Of a stretch of 64,000 bases of DNA, positions 42,990-53,939 are shown piece by piece (within the stretch, counting starts at the first letter, position 1; the number at the start of each line of letters is the position of its first letter). The DNA is from Schistocerca nitens (lineage: Eukaryota > Arthropoda > Insecta > Orthoptera > Acrididae). The notes beneath the pieces were generated by a model that was not told where the DNA came from, did not search any database, and worked only from the letters and a program-made list of their open reading frames with translations. A program made the position numbers and the translations under genes. The stretch is taken from positions 167,110,178 through 167,174,177 of the forward strand of contig NC_064622.1 of assembly GCF_023898315.1 (NCBI RefSeq), in the 5' to 3' direction.

Positions 42990-45466
42990 TTAGGAGACCT
43001 AACTTCTACAAATTCACCTTGTCGAGAGGGCCCTGCCCTGTTTGAATCCCGCCAGTTCTGATGAAATTCGGGTCTGTCGTTACGATTATATCGTCTGTCG
43101 TCATGTCGGTAGATTCCATAGTTTCTTTCTTGTCGGTCACGTGGTGAAGAATTTCTCTCGGAATCGTAACTGCGCGGTGGACCGTTGCGTCTAAAGTTAT
43201 TCTGTCTCCCTTGATAATAATTGTTTTGGTTCCCATATTGTCTGTTTCTATGGTTATCTCTGTCATATTCATTACTACAGAAATGCGATCTTTCTCTGTA
43301 ACTATTACTACTCTGTCAACGGTTGTCATACGGGTGGTGTCAGTTTTGGTCACGATTTACGTTGTAAGAATAGCCTTGTCGTGTCCGGTTATTATTTATT
43401 TCATCGCGGAATTGTGACGGATGTGACCTGTAATTGTTGTGTTCCTGTTTTCGCGTCCCGCGATTGTCAGTGTCAATTTCCAATTCTTGTAACAGTCCCT
43501 GAAAAGCTTCGATGTCGACTTTGCAACGTCCTGCCAAAATAATATGTCGTAACTGTTCAGGCAATTTGATTAAGCAAATGCGGATGAGTTCTGAGGGGCT
43601 GTATGGTTTTGACAAGTACTGGTTATTGTGCAACATTTCTTCAAAATACTTCACAAGACTGGAAAATTCAGATTGTTCGAAATGTTTCATCATTATGATG
43701 CTATGTTTTACTCGGTCTTGTGTAGCTTGAGACCAATATGCTGAGAGCAAGGTATGATAAAGTTCTCCTTCACTGTGACAATCGTGAATGACCGATCGCA
43801 TTATTACAGCTGGTTCATTCTCTAAGTAGCCACACATAAATTCTAATCTGTGCTCCAATGACTAGTTGGGAGGAAAACTATGAGAGAATTGATGAAGCCA
43901 CGCTTGTGGATGAATGTCGTTGCCAGAATTCTTAAATGTTTTGAATTTACGTGTAGTAATGAACAGCTTATAGTCAAAGTCATCGTGTCGGTGAGTAGCA
44001 TACTGGTCATTGTTACGTAGCCAGCCATGGTGGCCGGCCGGTTCTAGGCGCTACAGTCTGGAACCGCGCGACCGCTACGGTCGCAGGTTCGAATCCTGCC
44101 TCGGGCATGGATGTGTGTGATGTCCTTAGGTTAGTTAGGTTTAAGTAGTTCTAAGTTCTAGGGGACTGATGACCTCAGAAGTTAAGTCCCATAGTGCTCA
44201 GAGCTATTTGAACCATTGTTACGTCGTGTCGGCGATTCCATCTCAAAATTCGGTGCACCTTGCCAATTTCTTTCATAATTTCTGTGGCCTTTCCGTATTT
44301 CTAAGTCCCTCTTCCCGTGTTGGAGCGCGAGTGTCCTCTGAAATATGTAATTCTTGTATTATTTGTACCAACTGATCTTGTACTTCCCGGATTTCTCTTT
44401 TGTGTTGCGTATTAATTTGATTCTGATTTTGTTTGAATTTCTTCTGTGTCAGAGAAGGCTAAAGGTCTTGTGTCATTCAGATCATCATCTACATTTGTAG
44501 ATAAGTTAGTGAACTGATCCGAAAGTTCGGCTACTTTCTCCGATAATGAGCTGATTTCCTCAGTGTGTTTTTCTGAACCAAGTTTCAGAGTGTCCATATG
44601 CGTTGAAAACGTGTCTACTGTGTCCTTTAAGTTTCCCTGAGTTTTTACAAGTTACGTAACCGAATCGGTAGATGCAACTGAGACAATTTTAGCTTGCAAA
44701 GTGGCGTGATTTTCATGAACAATAGTTTGCAGTTCCTTTATGGCTGCTTCGTGATTCGGTAATGCATTTTCATGAGGCGAAAAAATAGGTTGGAAATGCT
44801 CACCAATTTGTGTTTTTACGTCATTACAGACTTTTTGACATTTCGATTCGATTTTAAGTAACCTTCACGTGTTTGTTCAGGCGTGGTGTCTAACATTTGA
44901 AACTGTTGCTGTGTTTGTCTCTGGTGTTGTTCCATTGTGTCTAACGTTTGAAGATTTTGTTCCATTGTGTCTAACTTTCGAAGATTTTGTTCCATTGTGT
45001 CTAAATTTTGAAGATTTTGTCCCATTTGTTTCTGATTTTGTTCAAGCGTTGTGTCTAACTTTTGTAGCCTTTGTCCCATTTGTTGCATTAACTGTACTAA
45101 CAATGCACTGGTGTCTGAAACATGTTCTTTAGTGCTATTCAGCAGTGCATTTGAACCGGCAATATTCGCATTTTGAAAAGCAGAAAATGTGTCTTGACTT
45201 ATTTGAGAAAACGGTGAGGACGCAAAACCTGAATCTACAGTATTTGCAAGATTTTGTCCTGTCATTTCGGAGTCCTGAGACGAGCTACTGCCGACCAATC
45301 GATCGATAATGCTTCCCTGTTCACTAATTCTTTCACTGTCTACACCATTATTTGTCGCCCGTTGCATTGCCCTATGCACAGTTACCAAATTGCTACTTTG
45401 AATGTCTGTTAATTTATTACACGGTGGTGCTGATAAGCTACGTTCGTCGTCACTATCATTTCTCAA
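42990..45466 (-). pseudogene. gag-like gene of the LTR retrotransposon
   Basis: Starts MRNDSDDERSLSAPPC; the first 216 codons end in Gln-rich coiled-coil repeats (QNLQNLDTMEQNLRKLDTME). After frameshifts there is another helical block (SSLSEKVAELSDQFTNLSTN) and then a capsid-like region, DIHPQAWLHQFSHSFPPN, HRLEFMCGYLENEPAVIM and LSAYWSQATQDRVK (about 43950-43700). It ends in an Arg/Asn-rich basic stretch (43330-42990, RRYNRNDRPEFHQNW) in place of CCHC knuckles. One TAG, several frameshifts and a SINE break it. The product would be the particle-forming and RNA-binding protein. Confidence 0.7.
44019..44214 (+). mobile_element. SINE A copy inside gag
   Basis: Perfect 10-bp duplication ATTGTTACGT (44009-44018, 44215-44224). 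Removing the SINE and one duplication restores the gag reading frame across the site. Complete from AGCCAGCCATGGTGGCCGG to the GCTATTTGAACC tail. Confidence 0.93.
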
Positions 45467-45836
45467 TTTACTTTAGAGCCTAGTGTTACGTTTTTCACAC
45501 GCCATAATTGTCACAATATTTCACACGGTAACACAGAAAAGCACGCTTTGAAGAGTAAAATAAGACAGCACAATTTGAAGAGTAAAATAAGAAAACACAT
45601 TAACATAGCTCTGAAAATAATATCTAGTTAATTGCAAGCGCAGCTGCGAAATACTTGGTGCAAATCTACATGCATGCCACAACTGTTTTACTGTACAACA
45701 ATGAAAAACTACAAGTACAAAGGAAATTCTCTCTGCAATTACGCTCCAGCAATAAGCAATTGCTACACTAATTACGCAAACTACAAGAAAAAATCAGAAG
45801 ATTCCAATGAGGTATCCTCGGCTAAGGGTCGACATA

Positions 45837-46173
45837 TGAAACCTCCTCTTAGAAAAATTTACGAATGATTGTGTTGATAATATATATAAGTTCATGACAT
45901 CCAGTCTTACAAATTTACTGTCTCTGATGGACACACGTCCAGATCATCCGCTCTCAAAACTCTGCCATCTCTCTCCCCACATCCATCACTGCTGGCGGCT
46001 CACCTTCAACTGCGCAACGCTACACGCTGTTCACATCCAGCTGCCCAACACTACAATAGTGAATATTTCATCAATGCCAACCAGCCACAGACTTCACACT
46101 GCATAGTCAGTGATTTTCATATAGAGCGCTACGTGGCGCTACCAACACAAAAATCCTAAACAGCCTAGTTACA
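45837..46173 (-). repeat. 5' LTR (internally deleted)
   Basis: On minus it runs from TGTAACTAGG to GAGGTTTCA, 337 bp. Compared with the 672- and 738-bp LTRs elsewhere in the window it lacks about 330 bp after the TA tract. The sequence just inside (TATGTCGACCC on minus) does not show an obvious TGG-starting primer-binding site, so the primer tRNA is unknown. Confidence 0.82.
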
Positions 46174-46177
46174 GTAC

Positions 46178-48740
46178 ATTCGATTTATTTCCCCTGCTGA
46201 AATATGTTTCTATTATTTCCTAAATTTTGAAGCCAATTTACGTGAGAGGTCGAGGTCTCATTATTCTGGAGAAGGCCCCTGATATGGGAACATCAAAGTC
46301 TACGTGTTTCCATATGTAATGATGTAGGTGGTAATGGCTAGCAGACGTCCGTCATCGTCTTTTGTGAGCAAAACCTTGCTTATGTAATGTGCATCGTTCT
46401 TCTTGTCCACTCTACCATTATCCGTCAGCTTTTTATCAAAATTTGCGGCCACTAATCATCGTCCAGCTAACTATACCATGTCTTTTCAGTTTCAAAGGTG
46501 GGTGAGAACTGTACTGTGCGCTGCCTCGTGCATTACTCGCTTCGATGACCCCCCCCCCCCCCCCCCCAAAAAAAAAAAAAAGGTACGTCTTCGCCATAAC
46601 AATGCTCACCTGATCACTCTGTTAAACTTAATATGTTTTTACATATATGATATCAAATTTAAACCTACCATTTTATCTTGATATTTAAAATAAAAAGTGT
46701 GGTGATCACATTGGATTCCCTTTCTGGAGAAATCCAGTTCAACTCCGGCTTATGTATTACTAGTTTAGGATAGTTGTTATATCTCTTCCTAACAATATAA
46801 CGAGGTGGTACCTGGAAGAACGGCAATGCTGATATCGAGTGTCAAGATTCCCAGTTTCACGTTACTTATAAGATGTTCCGAGGACTATGGCGACATACGT
46901 TGTCCTAAAACCCATTTTCGTTTGTGTGAACTTGATATACCAGGTGGGAATGAAGTGGAAAAAGTGTGAAAAGTTGTGTACATACCCACAAAAGAACACA
47001 TCAAGACTGTACAATGCAATGGAAAGCTTGGCAAGCTTTCAAGCCACGAACACGTAGAAGCAGGCCAGCCTGGACAATCTTTTTTCTACAATTAATGCAG
47101 TTTCAGAAACAAAACGGGACCCACTGAAGATGATATACACGTTTGGAAACGTGGTTGAGTAAAAAATAATAAATGAACAACGCAGCGTTTTTCGGAATGT
47201 GGAGTTTTCAAATTCCAGACTTAAAATAACTTTGCACTAATTTTCTCGGACGTGAAAAGTGTGACGAAGTCACTTCGTTTAATCTAGTGCAAATGGAGTT
47301 CATGCTTTACTAATTTAGTGTGTCCACTGTTTCCTTGCATTACCCCACAATATGCTGATGCTTCGAAGGAGGCTGATTCCATATGTCAAGTTTCCACCAA
47401 TAGATCATGATCTATGCCTGGAACCATTATTGGCATTAGTGTCCTAAGGCGCAACGTGCTTCACTATCTGCCTTGTTGCGTGGGCGGACGAATAGCAGCG
47501 ATAAATGAGGAATTTACTGTTGATAATAAAGAAGGGCTTACTGTAACTTAGCCAAATCTAGATAAGGAGAGACATGTTATCAAATGTTTTTACTTGTTTT
47601 CTTAAACTGCTGATAAAAATTCTGTTGAATGTGCTGTTGACTTCTCTATTGACGGCAAAGGTCTACTCCCTTCTTTTGGGAACTGAAGTCATTCTCTACC
47701 TCCTTTTGCTGGAACTATTACGAACGAAAACGACAAGAGAGAAATCAATGGTACCACATAATATAACTGAAGTTGGTCAGGGTCTCTGTTGGACGAAAAG
47801 TTTCAATTGTTAAATGTCATTGACATGTAAAGCAAATGCCCTTGTGCAATGTGTGGTAGGCAATATTTGAAGGCAATGTCATTTCGTGTTTCATTTGTGG
47901 ATAAATATCGTGAAAGTTTGTGTAATTCTCTACAATACTCTCTGGTTTTTTATTTCGAGCATTCGCCAACTGCTCAGACTGTAAACTGGGTTAACTCCCT
48001 ATCGACTTGCTGCTAGTACTGAAGTTTATATATACGAGTATTTATGTGTATTAACAATTTTAAATGTCGTCTCAGAATAATAGAAATCAACACGCACTTC
48101 GGTTAGACAGCTGACCTTTCATTGTAGGAATAATTGAAAAAGTTTACAAAGCATTAATGAAAGATCGAATAACGAACGTGCGAGAAGTAGCGGATATTGT
48201 ATGCATCTAAGACGGGGCGCTCAGATGACCTAAAATAACGTAAACTTATCTCTCAGATAATAATTGAGGTTTCTGTTTACTTCATCGAAAATTCTACGTC
48301 ATTTTATAACATACTGATTGATTTTGAAGACGTTAATATTTCGCGTAATAATAAACACGAATGAACAGTTTTCCTGAACTCTGAACATACAGACGGTGTA
48401 GAGCACCACACATACCTAAGTACTTCGGCTCCACGGACTTTGGTATACTAAGATGGTGATTTACAGGACAAAAACGTGCCAAAGACTGCATCTATCAGAG
48501 TATTTGCGATATGTACGTAAATATTACAATCGAAATTTCACAAGGCATAGATGTTTGTTTGATTGATGAATTTGTGTAGGAAGACAAAAGACAGTGCTTC
48601 CAGCCCACCAATGTCCGAACCGAAACTGGGTGTATTGTACAGTTACTCTCTCTGTGATTCTAGTAAAGCCAGCTGTTAACCCTTAAAGACTAATGGGAGG
48701 TCCTTTTCTGGTTGTTTATTAGACACATTTTCTTTCGAAA
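46178..48740. other. Largely unassigned; homopolymer tract and possible PLE 3' end
   Basis: No supported gene. A (C)n(A)n tract lies at 46548-46580. At about 47117-47150 the sequence CACTGAAGATGATATACACG then GGAAACGTGG resembles a worn PLE terminal motif. The frame at 47574-47813 is hydrophobic but matches nothing I know. Confidence 0.4.
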
Positions 48741-48983
48741 TTAATGAACGGAATATTTAGTGTCTTTTGAGGTCCAACGCTTTGCATGGCAAGATTTAAT
48801 GTGGTGTGGTTTCAAGGCCCTCATCACATAGTCTACACTTGGGGCTGCTTTCCCTATATCTGTCATGTGTTGTTGTATCTTAAAGTACCCATAGTCAGTC
48901 ATTAGTCCTACCACGAATTTAATCTGTCTACTGTTCAAAGGCAGGATTACAGAACTTCTCTTTAAACATGCGTTCCGCACCAT
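48741..48983 (-). pseudogene. LINE ORF2 C-terminal fragment
   Basis: Reads VILPLNSRQIKFVVGLMTDY then GYFKIQQHM. This resembles the region after RNase H in I/R1/Loa-type LINEs (LNRKQxxxVxGxLTGHxxxxxHLxxMG), just before the terminal zinc knuckle; the expected cysteines are lost. It may be the 3' continuation of the RNase H fragment at 53182-53640. Confidence 0.5.
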
Positions 48984-49436
48984 TATCTTGTCATCTTTCT
49001 GTTTTTTTTATCTTAGTCTAGTACATCTGCATCTACGTACACACTCCGCAAGCCACCGTATGATGCGTGGCGGAGGGTACTCTGTGTCACTACTAGTCAG
49101 TCCTTCCCTGTTCCAGGGAAAAAGCCCTAATTTCTCGTGTCTTATCTCCGTGGTCCTTAACGCGAAACGTATGTTGGCAGCAGTAGAATCGTTCTGCCGT
49201 CAGCTTCAAATGCCGGTTCTCTAAATTTTGTCAATAGCGTTCCTCGAAAAGAACGATGCGTTTCATCCAGGGATTCTCATTCGAACTCCCCAGGCATCTC
49301 TGTAATATTAGCATTTGTTCTAAACTGACGGTAAAAAATCTTGCAGCCCGCCTGTGAATTGCTTCGATATCTTCTTTCAGTGCGACCTGGTGCCAATCCC
49401 AAACACTCGAGCAGTGCTCGTGAATGGGTCGTTCTG

Positions 49437-50917
49437 CACGCATGCTCATAAATTAAGGATAATGCTGATACATGGTGAAACAACGCTCTGGTGGGCGGTT
49501 TGCAGGATTAAATTACCTCAGCGTATGACCATGCGGTGCATTTGACCTGCGGTCGTCGCACGGTGGCGCTGCCAGCAGTCTACATACGCAGAGGTGTATT
49601 GGTGCATGTCAGAGTACGGTGCAGCGAGTAAGTGTGCAGACGTTTTCAGACGTGCTAATGGTGACTGTGTGTTGAAAATGGCTCAAAGAAATATTGATGA
49701 CATTATGAGGGGTAGAATACTAGGGCGGTTGGAGCCTGGTCAAACACACCAGGTCGTAGCACGGGCCCCCGTGTGCCACAAAGTGTGATCTCAACATTAT
49801 GGCAACGATTCCAGCAGACAGGAAACGTATACAGGCGCTACATTACGGGACGTCCACAGTATACAACACCACAAGAAGACCGATATCTCACCATCAGTGT
49901 CCGCAGAGGCCACGGAGTACTGCAGGTAGCCTCGCTCGGGACCTTACCGCAGCCACTGGAACAGTTGTCTCCAGACACACAGTCTACAGACGAGTGAACA
50001 GACATGGTTTATTCGTCCGGAGACCTGCAAGGTGCATTCCACTGACCCCTGGTCACAGGAGAGCCCGTAAAGCCTGGTGTCAAGAACACAGTACATGGTC
50101 ATTGGAACAGTGGTCCCAGGTCATGTTCACGGAAGAGCCCAGGTATAGTCTGAACACTGATTCTCGCCGGGTTTTCATCTGGCGTGAACCATGAACCAGA
50201 TACCAACCCCTTAATGCCCTTGAAGGGGACCTGTATGGAGGTCGTGGTTTGATGGTGTGGTTTAGGATTATGATTTGTGCACGTACACCCCTGCATGTCT
50301 TTGACAGAGGATCTGTAACAGGTCAGGTGTATCGGAACGTCATTTTGCACCAATATGTCCACCTTTTCAGGGGTGTAGTGGGTCCCACCTTCCTGCTGAT
50401 AGATGATAACGCACGGACCCACCGAGCTGCCATCGTGGAAGATAACATGCGAATGGAGTGGCCTGCCTGTTCTGCAGACCTAAACCCCATCGAGCACGTC
50501 TGCGATGCTCTCGGTCGACGTATCGCTGCACGTCTTCAAACACCTACGACACTTCAGGAGCTCCGACAGGCACTGATGCAAGAATGGGAAGCTATACCCC
50601 AGCAGCGGCTCGACCACCTGATCCAGAGTATGCCAACCCGTTGTGCGGCCTGTGTACGTGTGCATGGTGATCATACCCCGTATTGATGTCGGGGTACATG
50701 CGCGATATTGATGTCGGGGTACATGCGCGGGAAACAGTGGCGTTTTGTAGCACATGTGTTTTAGAACGGTTTTCTCAACTTATCACCAATACTGTGGACT
50801 TACAGATCTGTGTCGTGTGTGTTCTCTATGTTTCTATGCTATTAGCGCCAGTTCTGTGCAGTGCCACGTTGTGTGGCACAACATTCTGCAAGTATCCTTA
50901 GTTTATGAGCATGAGTG
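49437..50917 (+). mobile_element. Tc1-like transposon in the LINE
   Basis: The ends CACGCATGCTCATAAATTAA (left) and the reverse complement of TTAGTTTATGAGCATGAGTG (right) match. The target is TG at 49435-49436 and TA at 50918-50919. Near the 3' end a 24-25-bp unit (TATTGATGTCGGGGTACATG...) is duplicated in tandem at 50681-50729. Confidence 0.85.
49678..50686 (+). pseudogene. Tc1-like transposase pseudogene
   Basis: Starts MAQRNIDDIMRGRILGRLEP and ends VHGDHTPY-stop. The helix-turn-helix region (PQSVISTLWQRFQQTGNVYR) follows a frameshift near 49765; further shifts lie near 49880 and 50190-50250. The first catalytic motif is FTEEPRYS where FTDEARYS is expected, so the Asp is replaced by Glu. 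The second (LIDDNARTH) and third (NPIEHVC) are present. Inactive by both frame and active-site damage. Confidence 0.85.
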
Positions 50918-50927
50918 TAGTATCCTA

Positions 50928-52475
50928 CAGGATGTTTCAAAAATGACCGGTATATTTGAAACGGCAATAAAAACTAAACGAGCAGCGATAGAAATACACC
51001 GTTTGTTGCAATATGCTTGGGACAACAGTACATTTTCAAGCAGACAAACTTTCGAAATTACAGTAGTTACAATTGTCAACAACAGATGGCGCTGCGGTCT
51101 GGGAAACTCTATAGTACGATATTTTCCACATATCCACCATGCGTAGCAATAATATGGCGTAGTCTCTGAATGAAATTACCCGAAAACTTTGACAACGTGT
51201 CTGGCGGAATGGCTTCACATGCAGATGAGATGTACTGCTTCAGCTGTTCAATTGTTTCTGGATTCTGGCGGTACACCTGGTCTTTCAAGTGTCCCCACAG
51301 AAAGAAGTCACAGGGGTTCATGTCTGGCGAATAGGGAGGCCAATCCACGCCGCCTCCTGTATGTTTCGGATAGCCCAAAGCAATCACACGTTCATCGAAA
51401 TATTCATTCAGGAAATTAACGACGTCGGCCGTGCGATGTGGCCGGGCACCATCTTGCATAAACCACGAGGTGTTCGCAGTGTCGTCTAAGGCAGTTTGTA
51501 CCGCCACAAATTCACGAAGAATGTCCAGATAGCGTGATGCAGTAATCGTTTCGGATCTGAAAAATGGGCCAATGATTCCTTTGGAAGAAATGGCGGCCCA
51601 GACCAGTACTTTTTGAGGATGCAGGGACGATGGGACTGCAACATGGGGCTTTTCGGTTCCCCATATGCGCCAGTTCTGTTTATTGACGAAGCCGTCAAGG
51701 TAAAAATAAGCTTCGTCAGTAAACCAAATGCTGCCCACACGCATATCGCCGTCATCAATCCTGTGCACTATATCGTTAGCGAATGTCTCTGGTGCAGCAA
51801 TGGTAGCGGCGCTGAGGGGTTGCCGCGTTTGAATTTTGTATGGATAGAGGTGTAAACTCTGGCGCATGAGACGATACGTGGACGTTGGCGTCATTTGGAC
51901 CGCAGCTGCAACACGGCGAACGGAAACCCGTGGCCGCTGTTGGATCACCTGCTGCACTAGCTGTGCGTTGCCCTCTGTGGTTGCCGTACGCGGTCGCCCT
52001 ACCTTTCCAGCACGTTCATCCGTCACGTTCCCAGTCCGTTGAAATTTTTCAAACAGATTCTTTATTGTATCGCTTTTCGGTCCTTTGGTTACATTAAACC
52101 TCCGTTGAAAACTTCGTCTTGTTGCAACAACACTGTGTTCTAGGCGGTGGAATTCCAACACCAGAAAAATCCTCTGTTCTAAGGAATAAACCATGTTGTC
52201 CACAGCACACTTGCACGTTGTGAACAGCACACGCTTACAGCAGAAAGACGACGTACAGAATGGCGCACCCACAGACTGCGTTGTCGTCTATATCTGTCAC
52301 ATCACTTGCAGCGCCATCTGTAGTTGTAAATTGTAACTACTGTAATTTCGAAAGTTTGTCCGCCTGAAAATGTACTGTTGTCCCAAGCATATTGCAACAA
52401 ACGGTGTATTTCTATCGCTGCTCGTTTAGTTTTTATTGCCGTTTCAGATATACCGGTCATTTTTGAAACACCCTG
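50928..52475 (-). mobile_element. Mariner-type transposon with long inverted repeats
   Basis: Terminal inverted repeats of about 160 bp: the left runs from CAGGATGTTTCAAAAATGAC to ACAATTGTCAACAACAGATG, and the right mirrors it to the end at 52475. TA lies at 50926-50927 and 52476-52477. The full length is 1548 bp with one intact transposase. It inserted 6 bp away from the Tc1-like element just left. Confidence 0.93.
51109..52194 (-). CDS. Mariner-type DDxD transposase, intact, 361 aa
   Basis: The start MVYSLEQRIFLVLEFHRLEH was chosen because the helix-turn-helix domain begins right after it (FHRLEHSVVATRRSFQRRF); the frame is open for 26 more codons upstream within the terminal region. A second DNA-binding helix set lies at VQQVIQQRPRVSVRRVAA. 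Catalytic acids: WFTDEAYFYL, FMQDGARPH and NPCDFFLWG. The third is Asp, and I count 47 residues between the last two, more than the 34 of mariner or the 41 known for a related group. No stop or frameshift is seen. Confidence 0.9.
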   Translation of the reverse strand: MVYSLEQRIFLVLEFHRLEHSVVATRRSFQRRFNVTKGPKSDTIKNLFEKFQRTGNVTDERAGKVGRPRTATTEGNAQLVQQVIQQRPRVSVRRVAAAVQMTPTSTYRLMRQSLHLYPYKIQTRQPLSAATIAAPETFANDIVHRIDDGDMRVGSIWFTDEAYFYLDGFVNKQNWRIWGTEKPHVAVPSSLHPQKVLVWAAISSKGIIGPFFRSETITASRYLDILREFVAVQTALDDTANTSWFMQDGARPHRTADVVNFLNEYFDERVIALGYPKHTGGGVDWPPYSPDMNPCDFFLWGHLKDQVYRQNPETIEQLKQYISSACEAIPPDTLSKFSGNFIQRLRHIIATHGGYVENIVL

Positions 52476-53181
52476 TATCTGTGGTCTCCTTTACAGACGT
52501 GTCACACTTTGGTAAAATCCATCCAAAAAAGCGAAGTCAACCATTCGTCTTCCCTACTGCCTACCTTACATGCTCGTTCCATTTCTTATCGTTTTGCAAT
52601 GTCACGCCTAGATATTTTATTTATGCGACTCTGGCCAGCAGCATACTACTAATTCTGTATACGAACTTTACGAGTTTATTTAACTTACATTTTTATACAT
52701 TTAAAGCGGGCTGCCATTCATCCGACCAACGCCTGCAGATTGCTGGTCACCCTGTCCGCCAGATCTTTTATGTATACAGAAAATAACAGCACTCCTATCA
52801 CACTTCCGTGGGGCACTCCTGACGACACCCTTGTCTATAATGAACCTTCGCCGTCGAAGACAACTTACTATGTTTTGTTACTTAAGAAATCTTCAATCTA
52901 CTCACACATCTGTGAACTTACTCCCTATACTCGTACTTTCGTTAACAGCCTGCAGCGGGGCGCGGTGTCATATGCTTTTCCGAAATCTGGGAATATGGAA
53001 ACTGCCTGTTGTCTTTCCCCCTTAGTTTGCAGGATATCATGTGAGAAAAGGGAAAGCTGAGTTTAGCATGAGTGATGCTTTCTAAAACCGTGCTAATGAG
53101 TCTCAAGGAAGTTTATTGCATTTGAACTGAGAATATGTTTAATAATTTCGCAGGAGAAAGATGTTGAAGATATTATGAGTG

Positions 53182-53640
53182 CTACCTCGTAGCGAATTTT
53201 GATTTTATCGTGGTGATGGTTAGGGCAGGTTCTGGCCCAACACGTGGAATCTTGGCACCTCTCCCGGCCAGGGTATCAGTTCGTTGATTGCCACTAATTC
53301 CTGAGGGATCAGGAATCCACAGCAGGTTTACCCTGTTGCTTTCTCCTAGCTTCAAAAAGACTCGATGGCATTCTGTAACGATCTTTGACCTAGTTGCAAG
53401 GGTGATATGGATTTCAGAGCTGCTTTGCTCTCTGAATGAATGTAGATGCCACCATACTCGTAGCACCTAACCAGATTATCCTCTGCGCACACTCTGACTA
53501 CAAATGTCCCCGCTCGGAATACCTTGGCCGTCTTCCGTAGAGAGGTTGCTCTCTCTAGTATATCCCGTAGTCCGCATACCCCGGTCCCACCAATGTCGTC
53601 TGTTTTCGACCCATCAGCAAGGCCTTCGTGGAAAAATGTT
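53182..53640 (-). pseudogene. RNase H domain of an I/R1-type LINE
   Basis: Minus strand: ADGSKTDDIGGTGVCG (first RNase H Asp) at about 53620, IHSESKAALKSI (normally SDSKAALKA) at about 53430 and, after a frameshift, LLWIPDPSGISGNQRTDTLA (normally WVPGHSGIxGNExADxLA) at about 53290. The His in PGHSG has become P. This RNase H type is found in I, R1 and Loa LINE clades. It ends at the border of the LINE inserted at 49021-53150. Confidence 0.7.
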
Positions 53641-53784
53641 AGCGATTATCTATGGAACCATCTCCTCGCACGAAGGAAATTGACAGCGACGTATGTCTTT
53701 GTTCAGTGCTCCAAAACTACGGTAATCGCACGTGTTGCCGAGGTCCTTTAGAGCATGCTGCAGAAGTTTCGCTTGGAAGCCCTA

Positions 53785-53925
53785 ACACATCCTCCAAACA
53801 GTCCCGATCTCTCCCCATGAGTTACTCATATTTGTGGAGTCCTGAAGGAAGATATTCATGACCGTCGATTTGCTTCGGACGAAGAGGTGCACGCTTGGCT
53901 ACTATCACGATTTCGTAGGTAACAG
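53785..53925 (+). pseudogene. Mariner transposase C-terminal fragment
   Basis: Readable codons: HPPNSPDLSP, VTHICGVLKEDIHDRRFASD and EEVHAWLLSRFRR-stop. They match the end of mariner transposases (SPDLSPCDYHxFGxLKEDI). The third catalytic Asp codon has become a stop. The rest of the element is absent. Confidence 0.65.
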
Positions 53926-53939
53926 GTCATGCATTCAAG

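Larger units (their letters stand above)
35251..46173 (-). mobile_element. Non-autonomous Gypsy-like LTR retrotransposon
   Basis: The element reads on minus: 5' LTR 46173-45837, leader, gag (about 45466-42990), an integrase-like tail (42960-42757), a long noncoding 3' region, a purine tract at 38372-38356 and a chimeric 3' LTR ending at 35251. GTAC flanks it at 35247-35250 and 46174-46177. No protease, reverse transcriptase or RNase H is seen. Later insertions are Tc1-like copies at 36595-38016 and 41099-42520 and a SINE at 44019-44214. Without those it is about 7.9 kb. Confidence 0.8.
49021..53150 (-). mobile_element. LINE copy interrupted by two DNA transposons
   Basis: The minus strand carries RT pieces: GVPHGSVIGVLLFSVYIKD at about 52800 and, in the 3' half, HEHCSSVWDWHQVALKEDIE at about 49400. 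The 3' end is the TAGATGCAGATGTAC region near 49021. The LINE is present as 49021-49434, 50920-50925 and 52478-53150. Joined in order, these follow the family's sequence without a gap, which fixes both insertions precisely. The catalytic FADD region is lost between pieces or decayed. Confidence 0.82.

Noticed and set aside
45632-45868. 78-codon plus-strand frame beside the 5' LTR
   Set aside because: It is antisense to the retrotransposon leader and has no recognisable motif.
47574-47813. Leucine-rich 79-codon frame as a small membrane protein
   Set aside because: Low-complexity hydrophobic reading in AT-rich DNA, with no start context or homologue I recognise.
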